Positions 25,101-33,754 of a stretch of DNA of 64,000 bases are shown here, in pieces (the first letter of the stretch is position 1; each line of letters starts with the position of its first letter). This DNA is from Doris montereyensis (taxonomy: Eukaryota > Mollusca > Gastropoda > Nudibranchia > Dorididae), in the NCBI GenBank assembly GCA_037039925.1, contig JAXRKP010000096.1, forward strand, positions 237,501 through 301,500. The letters run 5' to 3'. Position numbers and translations under genes: made by a program. The notes under the pieces were generated by a model. The model did not search any database. It was not told where the DNA came from and saw only the letters and a program-made list of their open reading frames with translations.

Positions 25101-27880
25101 ATCGCCCGTTCGGCCAGTTCTAGGGTTAAGCATTTAGCTAATAAGGAGAAACAAAATTTTATGATCATTTCATTATCTGCAAAAGAATTGAACATATGAA
25201 TATGATAGATGCTGTAGATCAGTAGCCAGTCAAGTGGGCCAGTGACGATAATAATATGGTAGGAATATTTCACAAGGATTGGTTTTTATACTAAAGGGAG
25301 GCATTCTGACCACCAGGCTTATTGACCTCAAAGGACTTGTGGGTGGGTCTGTGTATGTGAAGTTGCATCCAGTGGTGTGAAATTTCAGCTTGAGAAAGAC
25401 TTGAATATGTGAATAAATTTTTCTTTCTTTCTTTCTTTCTTTATCAATTCCCATTCTACCTTTCGGTGTATGAGTTCAGATGCCCGAGATGATCTTTCTC
25501 CAGGATGCCCTGTCCTGGCATTTTCTGTTTCCTTCCAAAAAAGTTAAATTTCTATGTTTCAATGCCTCTTTTACATCTTCTTCCCACTTTCTCCGAGTCC
25601 GCCTTTTGGTCTTTTACCTTGAGTTTGAGCACTGTATACTGATTTAGCTATTCTATTGTCATTCGTTCTGTTTACATGCCCAAACCATCTCAATTGATTT
25701 GTTTCTGTCTTAGTTTTTATGCCATCTGCTTTAGTTTGATCTCTTATTGTGTTTCTGATTTTGTCTCTTTTAGTTTTCCCTACTACTCTTCTTAGATATT
25801 TCATTTCAGCTGCCTGTACTCTACTGTATTCTCTACTGTCTAAGGTCCAGGTTTCGCTGCCATAGAGGAGAGTAGGACAATAAACTATATTGTATACTGT
25901 CATTTTGGTTTTTGTTGGCAATTCTTGCTTCCCTACAAATGCCTTTCCTAGATGGTTATATATTGCACTTGCCTTTTGGATTCTCTGGCTGATATCTTCT
26001 CTGAGTTAATCATTACTCCTAGGTAATTGTAGCTTTGAACTTGTTCTAAATACTCCCTGTCCAATTTAAGATTTTGTGTTTTAGCTTCCCTAGTATAATA
26101 GCATTGTTTTGTTTTTGTTTGCATTTACTCTCATTCCTCTTTTATTTAGTTCATTGTTCATAATGTTGATATTCGACTGAGGTCACTTTCTGATTTTCCA
26201 AACAGAACTAAATCATCGGCAAATGAAAGCATTGAATCATTGATACATTTACTGGTTTGAGCTTCCACATACTTACATTCATTTTCTTCATTTTTGAGGA
26301 TGCATTTGCGACTGAATCCATAAATGTGATAAACAAAAGAGGACTTAGGATACAACCCTGTCTTACTCCTATATCTACATCAAATTCTGCAGATATGTTT
26401 CCAGCTACTTCACTGCACATGTTGGTTTATTGTAAAAACTTTTAATGGCTTCTATTAAATTTTGCTCTACAATTTGTTCTTTTAAGGAATGCCTTTTCTA
26501 AGTCAATAAAACACAGGTGCAAGTCTGATGCTCTTCAATCTGATCCTCTAGTCTTTTCCTTAGTCTCATTTCCAGTATCCTGGCATATACTTTTCCTGGA
26601 ACGCTAAGTAGTGATATGCCTCTATGGAAAATAAATTTAACCCTTTCCTGCCTACTGTGACTGAATGCGACATCAGCCTCGATGCCTAAAGCGCCCTAAT
26701 GCATCCCTCACTTATTCTTATTCTTTGTAGTCGCATAACAAAGATCTCGCAGCGTGTGAGACTTGAATCGGCAATCGCCTATAAATTTGTTACGTCACAA
26801 CTTGTAAGTTGTAATCTGACACTGTGAAAAAGAATTGTGAAGCATACTGTTTCATCTTCTTCCTCATTGATAGTTCATGACTTGTAATGAATGCAAATCA
26901 CAGCAATCACTTGCATTACTATCTGACAACAACATTCCAAATAATCCAGCAATTGGGAAAAAGCTCTGAGTGTCTTCTACTTCTAACTACTTGTTCAAAC
27001 TTGTTCAGAGTCATCAAAGGATTTTGGACACATCGAACATTCCAGGGTTTTTCCTTTCCAAAGTTTTACAAGGAGTGGAGTTTCTAGAGTGGGAAAAATT
27101 CAGCAATGGCCTCTGAAAACTTAATGTTGTTCACAATCAGTCATACATTCTGTTTTATGCAGCCTGAATGAAGATTGTGCCATAGCTCAAGAAAATAACC
27201 ATTCACTGATTTAGTCTTGAATTTGTATGATAAATTAAAATAACATCATGAAGTCATGGCCGCAAAAAGGACAAAATTCCAGTTGGGTTTTTTTCTAAAG
27301 ACTATATAAGTGCTGATTTTCTCAGGGATTTATTTTTTACATAGAGGGAAACTGCTATCATGTGAATGAGCTGATTTTAACTCCCCAAAAAAAAAAGATA
27401 TAGATGTGAAAAATAAGAGGATGGGATCTCTTCAAATTGTTTTTGTAGGGATTTTGTTGTGAAACAGTACACCAATAGCAAAAAAAATATTTTTTTAAGT
27501 AAATTAATTTTTATGGAAAATTGTTGCAGATGGGAAAATCATTTCAGATGTGAAATTTGAATACAAAAAAATTGTAGCAGTGATTTCAAAAAAAAGAAAA
27601 CTAATTTATTTTTAGTTGACAAATTACAGAAATGGCTTATCTGTAGCTAGAGTGAACATAACTGGCCCTGTGAGGATGAATTAATTAGCCCTTTAAACCT
27701 CAGATTCAGATGCATTGAACTTTGATTGATATCGATATAGTATATCGGTACTATTATCATGTATTGTATACTTTTTTTCATTTTCAACAGGAAGTAAAAT
27801 GTGTAGACCAATCCTTGCAACAAATAATTCAATCAACCGTTACAAGACTCCACCAAGCCATTCATCCCATCAAGTGTTGA
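1153..27880 (+). CDS. CPSF3: Cleavage and polyadenylation specificity factor subunit 3 (CPSF73), 16 coding exons
   Basis: Zinc-dependent endonuclease of the nuclear complex that cuts pre-mRNA (and histone pre-mRNA) 3' ends. Exons, all with GT-AG introns: 1153-1205, 4480-4543, 5980-6077, 9513-9643, 9891-9975, 11983-12075, 13044-13133, 14715-14865, 15538-15713, 16436-16594, 17232-17378, 17959-18111, 19433-19541, 21489-21770, 23239-23402, 27791-27880. They sum to 2045 nt; one base restored in the A8 run at 9554-9561 gives 681 aa, against 684 in human. Metallo-beta-lactamase motifs are visible: LDCG (exon 3), HFHLDH (split over exons 3/4), AGHVLGAAM (exon 6) and [10 protein letters not shown] (exon 7). 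Beta-CASP motifs are ESTYGTH (exon 8), SFSAHVDY (exon 11) and VLVHGE (exon 12). Exons 14-16 encode the C-terminal domain. The start ATG follows ATA and opens [11 protein letters not shown], like other CPSF3 N-termini. The stop lies in the first unit of a 28-bp repeat. Intron lengths come from TEs and minisatellites. Confidence 0.97.
1704..2770 (+). mobile_element. G-run-ended dispersed repeat, family B copy 1 (CPSF3 intron 1)
   Basis: Starts with a G16-type run and GCGCCACCTGGATTGG. It is alignable over roughly 1 kb with 57588-58625: shared blocks include ATTTATCTACAAGTTTTCGGC, GACGTCTGTTTTCA, GAGACTGTCGAAAGAGTAAG, TTGGCACACAGGTTCCTC and CACTCTTTAGATA. No coding capacity. The right end is not sharp. 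Probably a non-autonomous DNA transposon. Confidence 0.7.
3745..4432 (-). mobile_element. Internally deleted copy of the RTE-like LINE (3' end joined to 5' UTR)
   Basis: On the minus strand, 4129-3797 encodes the C-terminal end of the reverse-transcriptase protein seen in full at 54167-55120 ([32 protein letters not shown]) and ends in the same 3' terminus, GATAAAGAAAGAAAG. Directly 5' of it, 4215-4432 carries three units of the roughly 60-bp 5' UTR repeat (GGCAGCAGG and GGGTTAACTCCCTTAGCC seen on +), also present at 57205-57345. About 2.5 kb of the element is missing. Lies in CPSF3 intron 1. Confidence 0.8.
4629..4929. mobile_element. MITE, TIR family CATAGCTRCCAAC, copy 1
   Basis: Begins CATAGCTACCAACT and ends GATGGCAGCTATG, imperfect terminal inverted repeats of about 14 bp. 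Shared internal blocks with 12195-12543: TTTAAGTCTGTAAGTC, TTAGTTTG(T/C)G(C/T)GGTCAGA, GTTTTTCAATTT. CPSF3 intron 2, no coding capacity. Confidence 0.7.
5306..5599 (+). mobile_element. tRNA-derived SINE, full length, with target duplication
   Basis: The head is tRNA-like: A box TGGCCGAGCGG (5319-5329) and B box GGATCGAATCC (5363-5373). A body beginning GTTCCTTGGGAAAGACAC follows, shared with 33409-33602 and 52658-52942. The 9-bp direct repeat CTAACAGAA flanks it exactly (5297-5305 and 5600-5608). Not a functional tRNA: the head lacks a clean cloverleaf and continues into the SINE body. Confidence 0.88.
6826..7690. repeat. 45-bp minisatellite, about 18 units
   Basis: Unit AGCACTAGTAGTAGTACTAG + GTCTAGTAGCACTGACACTAGCCCC, with deletions in some units. 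The period is a multiple of three, so minus-strand frames stay open and read a Ser/Thr-rich 15-residue repeat ([15 protein letters not shown]). Lies inside the piggyBac-like element. Confidence 0.93.
8191..8252. repeat. Two short hairpins at the piggyBac-like terminus
   Basis: GAGCCGTG-TTT-CACGGCTC (8191-8209) is a perfect 8-bp stem with a 3-nt loop. GAGCCGTG-AAA-CATGGCTC (8234-8252) is a near copy with one mismatch. They lie just inside the right TIR. Confidence 0.85.
8365..9410 (+). mobile_element. Dispersed repeat family A (Kolobok-like?), diverged copy C
   Basis: Shares order and sequence with 38374-40305: G-run plus GGTCCTGGA start, GGTTGCCATGGGAACGTCGCC, AGGCTTTTTCA, GAGAGGCTATCAA, CTTTTACTCATGTCGGGATG, GATACTGAGC, CTGCTCCATCCAGTAGT and a C-run end. 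Much diverged, and without the 64-bp array. CPSF3 intron 3. Confidence 0.6.
10247..10767. mobile_element. hAT-type MITE with exact 8-bp target duplication
   Basis: Termini CATGGGTGCCAGATCTCCGG and, inverted, CATGGTAGCCAGCACCTCCC. CTTGTCCT flanks both sides exactly (10239-10246 and 10768-10775). An 8-bp duplication is characteristic of hAT transposition. 521 bp, no coding capacity, CPSF3 intron 5. Confidence 0.85.
11307..11446 (+). mobile_element. Short SINE-like element, copy 1
   Basis: Contains GGTAGGTCC, TTCCTCTTAATTCACCCTGA and GGTAAATTTCAATTAAA, as at 16630-16783. Flanked by the 9-bp direct repeat ATCCAACCA (11298-11306, 11447-11455). CPSF3 intron 5. Confidence 0.8.
12195..12543. mobile_element. 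MITE, TIR family CATAGCTRCCAAC, copy 2
   Basis: Starts CATAGCTGCCAACC and ends GGTTGGCAGCCATG, 14-bp inverted termini with one mismatch. Internal sequence matches 4629-4929 and the right part of 62510-62757. CPSF3 intron 6. Confidence 0.75.
13281..14400. repeat. 47-bp minisatellite, more than 20 units, degenerate to the right
   Basis: Unit TACTTTGATTTGGGCCTATC + TTATAATGATATCTGAGACTCAAGTCC. The left units are nearly identical; from about 13900 units are truncated and rearranged. Fills most of CPSF3 intron 7. Confidence 0.93.
16630..16783 (+). mobile_element. Short SINE-like element, copy 2
   Basis: Same family as 11307-11446. Flanked by a perfect 10-bp direct repeat CAAGTTCTTG (16620-16629, 16784-16793); the 3' end is A-rich (AATTAAAGAAACAAAACA). 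Lies shortly after CPSF3 exon 10. Confidence 0.85.
18991..19228. repeat. 30-bp minisatellite, about 7-8 units
   Basis: Unit GAGATCCTTAATTTAACACA + CACATTGATT, nearly perfect, with two shortened units at the right. CPSF3 intron 12. Confidence 0.93.
19738..20776 (-). mobile_element. Dispersed repeat family A (Kolobok-like?), copy A
   Basis: Reverse-oriented relative to 38374-40305 and alignable along nearly all of its length outside the array. Right end GGACCCCCCCCCCTTAA; left end near TTAA at 19738 is degraded. Includes AAGATGGCTGCC and CATGGCAACCGG. Holds only one copy of the segment that is amplified in copy B. CPSF3 intron 13. Confidence 0.75.
20975..21180. repeat. Repeated ~110-bp segment, also at 18818-18930
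   Basis: TTTCCTAAA(G/T)AC(A)AAGCATTTTGGTGG-type blocks followed by ATAATTAGTTAT and a TATTACTTTTATTGA-like stretch occur at 18818-18930, 20975-21085 and 21110-21180. The copies bracket the 30-bp array and the family A element. Confidence 0.7.
22880..23010. repeat. Dispersed repeat shared with 26915-27045
   Basis: Both places carry CAACAACA(C/T)T(C/T), AAATAATCCAGCAATTGGGA, GCTCTG(G/A)GTG and CATCAAAGGATTTTGGA-like blocks in the same orientation. The source element is not recognised. CPSF3 introns 14 and 15. Confidence 0.65.
23482..25129 (-). mobile_element. piggyBac-like element, degenerate, with TTAA target duplication
   Basis: Left end TTAACCCTCGAGCTGGC and right end GCCAGTTCTAGGGTTAA form 17-bp inverted termini including TTAA on both sides. 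Around 24820-24600 the minus strand reads [10 protein letters not shown]..., then after a stop [10 protein letters not shown], the acidic N-terminal style of piggyBac-derived proteins. No catalytic domain is seen. A 22-bp repeat (CCAGTGGTAGCAATTGTTTT) is amplified at 24460-24540, and a 29-bp duplication lies at 24910-24965. CPSF3 intron 15. Confidence 0.75.
25421..26629 (-). mobile_element. RTE-like LINE, 5'-truncated copy
   Basis: Matches 54116-55380 over its length: RT block [33 protein letters not shown] and [16 protein letters not shown] in different frames. Ends in the same GATAAA(GAAA)n tail. AATAAATTT flanks it on both sides (25412-25420 and 26630-26638). Frame changes and small deletions make it inactive. 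CPSF3 intron 15. Confidence 0.88.
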
Positions 27881-27997
27881 GATTTCCATTCATCCCATCA
27901 AGTGTTGAGATTTCCATTCATCCCATCAAGTGTTGAGATTTCCATTCATCCCATCAAGTGTTGAAATTTCCATTCATCCCATCAAGTGTTGAAATTT
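27858..27997. repeat. 28-bp tandem repeat x5 overlapping the CPSF3 stop codon
   Basis: Unit CCATTCATCCCATCAAGTGT + TGAGATTT, starting at 27858, 27886, 27914, 27942 and 27970. The first unit encodes the last residues AIHPIKC and the TGA. Confidence 0.95.
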
Positions 27998-28297
27998 TAT
28001 CATGATCTGAGTGTGTATATATATATAATTGTATGTCAGTTAAGACTAGTTAAAGCTAATGTGTGTGTATGTGTTTTAGATTGTATGTGTGTATGTGATG
28101 GTAATACTAGTAACACTGTACAGTGGAGAAATTATGATTAGAGGACTGTCTGTGTGAGAATTGTTTTTCGATTATTGTTTTCAAAAGGATGAAATCACAG
28201 TGAGAGTTTTCAATGATTAGGATTGCAATTGCACTTTCCAATGTTACGCTGTTATTACATAAAATTCTCCTGTTGTGTTTGAACTGTCTGTGAGAAC

Positions 28298-29235
28298 CAA
28301 AGATTTCCCCGTCTATAGTCTTAAGATGCAAAATTTCCCCATCTATAGTCTTATAGGTGCAAATGATTGTCAAATGAGAAGTCTTATAAGTGCAAATGAT
28401 TGTTTGCATCTATTCTTATAAGCGTCAATCCCCGTCTATAGTCTTATAGGTGCAAATGATTTCCCGTCTATAGTCTTATAGGTGCAAATGATTTCCCCGT
28501 CTATAGTCTTATAAGTGCAAATGATTCCCCAAATGATTTCCCGTCTATAGTCTTATAGGTGCAAATGATTCCCCGTCTATAGTCTTATAAGTGCAAATGA
28601 TTCCCCGTCTATAGTCTTATAGGTGCAAATGATTCCCCGTCTATAGTCTTATAAGGTGCAAATGATTCCCCGTCTATAGTCTTATAAGTGCAAATGATTC
28701 CCCGTCTATAGTCTTATAGGTGCAAATGATTCCCGTCTATAGTCTTATAAGTGCAAATGATTCCTATAGCTATAGTCTTATAAGTGCAAATGATTCCCCG
28801 TCTATAGTCTTATAAGTGCAAATGATTCCCCTGCCTATAGTCTTATAAGTGCAAATGATTCCCCCGTCTATAGTCTTATAAGTGCAAATGATTCCAGCCC
28901 GTCTATAGTCTTATAGGTGCAATGATTCCCCGTCTATAGTCTTATAGGTGCAAATGATTCCCCCGTCTATAGTCTTATAAGTGCAAATGATTCCCCCTAT
29001 AGTCTTATAAGTGCAAATGATTCAAATGATTCCCCGTCTATAGTCTTATAGGTGCAAATGATTCCCCGTCTATAGTCTTATAAGTGCAAATGATTCCCCC
29101 GTCTATAGTCTTATAGGTGCAAAAATGATTCCCCGTCTATAGTCTTATAAGTGCAAATGATTCCCCCTATAGTCGTCTTATAAGTGCAAATGATTCCCCC
29201 GTCTTATAAGTGCAAATGATTGGTCTTAACTGCAA
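28298..29235. repeat. 32-bp minisatellite, about 28 units
   Basis: Unit GATTCCCCGTCTATAGTCTT + ATAAGTGCAAAT, with AAGTG/AGGTG alternation and one-base length variants in the C run. Lies about 0.4 kb after the CPSF3 stop, possibly in its 3' UTR. Confidence 0.93.
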
Positions 29236-30445
29236 ATTCCCTCTGCCTACATGCATAGTCTTATGAGAAATGCTGATGCCGAAAGGTTTTAGGAACTACA
29301 AGGGGGGAAAATAGGAAAGTCAATACCGACGGGTTTCATGGTTGGCAACCAAAGGTCTATCGACAGGATCTGAATATGTGTTGGTAATGGTAGTGTGAGT
29401 TGGTCAAGAGTGTCGGCCAATTTACCTGTGAGTGACTGTGAGCACCCTCTTTGGCCAAGTATTATGCAGAGTATAGAAAATAAATGTTTTGAATTGAGAA
29501 GGGATTATTCTGCATGTATTTGCACTACATTTATAAAAATGCAGTTTATTTTTGTTTTGTGTTGTGACTGAAAATCACATCACACTAGTCATTTATGAGT
29601 TAATTAATGGATCTAATAAAGTCTGTTTTATCAAGGTATAGGTTCTTCTTGATAAAGTAACTCTATAAGAACTTAAAATTGTTAATTACTAGTTAGTTTA
29701 AAGAAAAATATTGCGTTTGTTCTAGATATAAAGTGCCAGTTATAACTTGCATATATGTGCAAAAACCTCAAGAGTTAATAGATACATGATACTCTATTTG
29801 CAGTGTGGAATTGTAATTCTTCACTATTATTATTATACCGATTTGCGTATTAATATACCAGTTTTAAAAGAATATAAATAAATGAACAGTAAAACTGAAT
29901 TGAATACTCAAAGAAAGGTATAGTAGTACAAATGATGGCATTGATTATTTGGGCCTACTGGTGGGGCTAGACCAAGGCGGTCTTTTGGGTCTATTGGTAT
30001 TACATGCATTTTGACGTGGCAACTACACTTACAGGGGCTTTGTGATAAATAAAACCATAGCTTTAAACTTTAACTAGTACTTTTTTGAAAATTTCGTTAT
30101 TTACTTTTTAGATTTGATGTGACAACGCTTATAATATTTATATGGGAATAAAAAGGAAGTAATGTAATTTAAGTAACAACAAGATCTAGACCGCTCTCAT
30201 CATCTAATGATCTATGTTTCAGATCCAAATGACCTAACAATAGATATTTGGTTTCAATTGTGATCTATATTCATTTCATGGTCGGTCCATCGATGACGAT
30301 GATGACTGGTTGAGGGTTTCCATACTGGGAGTGTGCTTTGGTCTTGCAAACGTTTTACATAACAGGCATCTGAAGGCTGAGAACATGGGTTCACTTTGTC
30401 TGGCAGTAGTGGCAGTATGTGCTTTGTTGAGGTATAGTCAACATC

Positions 30446-31028
30446 GGTTAATCGCAACACGACAACTACTTGGTGACTAGGCATGTCTGTTGCAATACAT
30501 TTTGCATAGATAAATTTCCTTTCAGTTTCATGGATTTGCGACCGTCATGAACATTCTCATCTATGTCAATTCTATGTGCCTTTGAACAGATACTACACGT
30601 CCAATAGAACATACTGCAGTACTTTAGTTCACTGTTTGTATTGAGCTAGCTGTCTTAAAAACTATGTGTGCAGCACATGATAAGTGGTATCACTCCCTTT
30701 GACTTTGATCTGAGTGGTTGACTGCCCACTTTACTTGTTGGCTGGGGACAGTCATGTGTTGCCACACGCTTCTCAGCCGTCTTGAGGCGTTTCTCTGCTG
30801 GGCAATGCCTATTGTGCCTTTACTCGTTTACTGTCTGCTAGACCCAAATCAGTGCAAGACTATTGTATTGTTACAGTTACAGTTGTTCAGTAATGTTGAC
30901 ATTAATAACAACGCAGACATGCGATCATCGTTTGGCAAAGTGTGAAATCAGAAGAAATTAAGCCGACCGAAAAGCTGAGACAAGATGTCGGCGGGGTTGC
31001 GATTATCTAAAGTAAGTTGCGATTAACC
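30446..31028. repeat. Inverted 13-mers 0.58 kb apart
   Basis: GGTTAATCGCAAC at 30446-30458 and its exact reverse complement at 31016-31028. May mark a degenerate MITE; no target duplication was found. Confidence 0.35.
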
Positions 31029-32029
31029 AGTGACTTTTATACAGAATTATTTCTCTTTCTTGGCAAAAGTTGAGATAAACAAGTTGATTGTACCTCTTGG
31101 TTTTGTCTCTTTCAAACTTATGGCCTTGCCTGGTTAGTTACATGTAGTGGGTCATCACTTGGGTCGGATCATAGCGTTCTTTGGCCAGGTAGATACATCA
31201 ATTTCACACATCCTCATATGGTGTTTCAATGTGCTCGTGTATCGGAGCTTCTGACCTCTCTTCTCAATCTCATTCTTACAACATGTCCTGTCCATCTTAG
31301 CTGTGCAACTACGCTAAGGATTCCACGCTTATTCTAGATTCACTCTTTTTTTCTTAAAGGAGTCGACTATTGAGGCCTTTTTTAAACTTTTAATAACAAC
31401 CTAGTCCTTGTTAAGTCCCACAGAAAATGACAGCAAGAGTCAATTAGGCCTAGATAGAGATCCCGAAATGCGGCTGTACCAAAAGGTCTGGACAATCACT
31501 CCAATTGATTCTTTAAACAAAAGGCGTTAGCATGATTGCTTAATATTACAACACATTAAAGATTACACAAATCACATAATGTTCAACTTTTTATGTCACC
31601 TGTTAATTCTCCTCTGCATACATATGTGCTGAATTGATTTCTAAGATGAGAAAGTGTTTTTCTATTATTAGGATTGTGTGAATGAAAAATGTTTTTGGCG
31701 GTGTTTTTTCAGTTGAAAGAGAACATTTCCAAAGCTTGCAATTGAATGTTGATGAGAAAATGAAAACTTCTTTGGCTTGTATTGTAAGGAACTGAAAGAA
31801 GTTGAAGTCTTACATTGTTTTCATGTTGCTGACCAAATCATGAAATGTAATGTTTTAATATCACAAAAAAACTAAAGAATAAAAGAAAAGGATCCTCCAG
31901 TCATTTTGTGCTGTTTTTTATTAAATATGTCTTGGTTGTTGATCTTTGCCTTAATTTCACCTTTTAAACTTAGTTACTGTTACTTGTGGTAATAGTACTA
32001 GTACTAATAGTAGGTAGTCCAAACCGAAA

Positions 32030-32210
32030 TCTCAAGTGTAAGCAATGGAAAAACAATTGCTACCACTGAAAAGAACTTTATTACCTGAGTAATTTGATAC
32101 TCAAATCATTTATGTAGGACAATATTAAACAAAGTTACGAATTTTTTAATTTTTGGAAAAAAAAAAAATTCAAATAGGCCAAAGCACCAATCTCACTAGT
32201 TTTATTCATG
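32030..32210 (+). mobile_element. Fragment of the piggyBac-like element at 23482-25129, inverted
   Basis: Reverse complement of about 24340-24590: AAACAATTGCTACCACTGAA, CCTGAGTAATTTGATAC and GGACAATATTAAACAAAGTT are shared. No ends preserved. Confidence 0.65.
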
Positions 32211-33408
32211 TCATCGATTGACGATTAGATCTAGACCGGGCGCCGCATCTCTCCTTTGGACTGGTTACTGGTGTAGACGTTGCTGTGTGAGAAAACAAGA
32301 GCAGGCGCTATGTCACTCAATGACATGACGAATGACACTCCCACCTCTCCCATGCCTACACGATAGGTCTAGGATGGCATTGTGTTATCATACAGCAGTC
32401 AGCACTAAGTAAGGATGTGTTTTGAGGAAGATTCACGTTGAAGATTTGTATTTCCAGGAACTGACTTCGAATTATGAGAATCGACTCTATAGTCAACTCA
32501 ATGTATGAGTTTGAATCTAACGAAGACAAAAAGGAAATGCAAACCTCACTTTTCGATTTCTTCCATTTATGAGAAACTTTAATTATCAGACTTTGGTTTT
32601 TGAGTTTCCACTGAATGTCTTACAGGATACATATGTATCAATTTTGTCGTTTAAACCTACCCTATTGTAACTATATAATATAGACAACATAACAGTTTTA
32701 CAATTATAATGGTATGAGAATGACATATACAGCATTTCAGCCTTGATCAGCAAATTTCAACAAACGTTTGCTTTGTTTTTCAAATGATTTAAAATTTAAT
32801 GGGAATGGAATATCTACAACAATGACATGAGTGAACCAGAGCATTTAATTTCACACATCACATTAGTAAAATCTTCTATTTTTTCTTTTATGTTTTAGAC
32901 CTACTAAGACTAAGATAACTATGGATAAATAAAAAATACTGAAAACTTCAGTTTCAACAAGACAAATGCTAAAAATGTAAACGCTAGGCCAGTGTGTTAA
33001 ATAACCCTTTTCATCAGCGATTGGCACTCTTTAATTGTACATTAATTCCTAAAGAACGGATTCAACCTTTTATGTCTTTACTTCACCACAGTTGGGGACA
33101 ATAATAGAAGTATTGTTAAAAAAAACAACCCACATGATATCGACAGTGGAAGTCGCAAACCGTGTAAGTCTAAAATTAGTAACACCCTTTCTCTTCTCTC
33201 TCGCTTTTTTCACATTACCAAGCCCCTATGCTTTGTCTAGTTAGGATTCTGTGGCACAAGAACCAATAAAAATCCATATAATAACATGAGCAATCCATAT
33301 ATCCCTATTGGGTCTAGTTTTTGACACTTGCAAACTGTGTATGTCTGATATCGCAGTATCATTTTTCTTTGGTTTTCATTCAGCTTTGCTGTGTTTTTTT
33401 CCAACATT

Positions 33409-33602
33409 GTGTTCCTTGGGAAAGACACGTAATACATATTTTCCCCATTCAACCCGGATGCACAAATGGGTACCAACAACATCTTGAGAATAAAAACCTG
33501 CAATAGACTAGCGTCCTGTTCAGAAAGTGATTATTGTCACCTGTTCTGCTTCACGCTATAGAAACTAGGATAAGCTCCGGCTGCAAGGGCCTTGAAGGAA
33601 CA
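33409..33602 (+). mobile_element. tRNA-derived SINE, head missing
   Basis: Begins in the body at GTTCCTTGGGAAAGACACG and matches 5385-5598 through TTCACGCTATAGAAACT and GGATAAGCTCCGGC to GGCCTTGAAGGAAC. The tRNA head is absent (5' truncation). Confidence 0.85.
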
Positions 33603-33690
33603 TAACATTATGTGATGTGATGAAAGAATTGGGCACTCATTTAGTCATATATTCTTCTGACTGTGATTTATAAACAAATTTATGAAATGT

Positions 33691-33754
33691 ACAGGCATAT
33701 CAACCAATCAATCCACATCGCTACAGGCATATCAACCAATCAATCCACATCGCT
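33691..33754. repeat. 32-bp duplication touching the MFAP1 stop codon
   Basis: ACAGGCATATCAACCAATCA + ATCCACATCGCT occurs at 33691-33722 and again at 33723-33754. MFAP1's TAG (minus, 33755-33753) overlaps the edge of the second unit. Confidence 0.95.

Larger units (their letters stand above)
27998..33752. other. CPSF3-MFAP1 convergent intergenic region
   Basis: No supported gene. Contains the 32-bp minisatellite, possible CPSF3 polyadenylation signals (AATAAA at 29479-29484 and 29615-29620, unverified), inverted 13-mers at 30446 and 31016, a piggyBac-like scrap (32030-32210) and a truncated SINE (33409-33602). The remaining AT-rich sequence shows nothing recognisable. Confidence 0.6.

Noticed and set aside
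28298..29235. Regular 32-bp repeats considered as a CRISPR-like array
   Set aside because: Units are directly contiguous with no spacers and the genome is animal; ordinary minisatellite.
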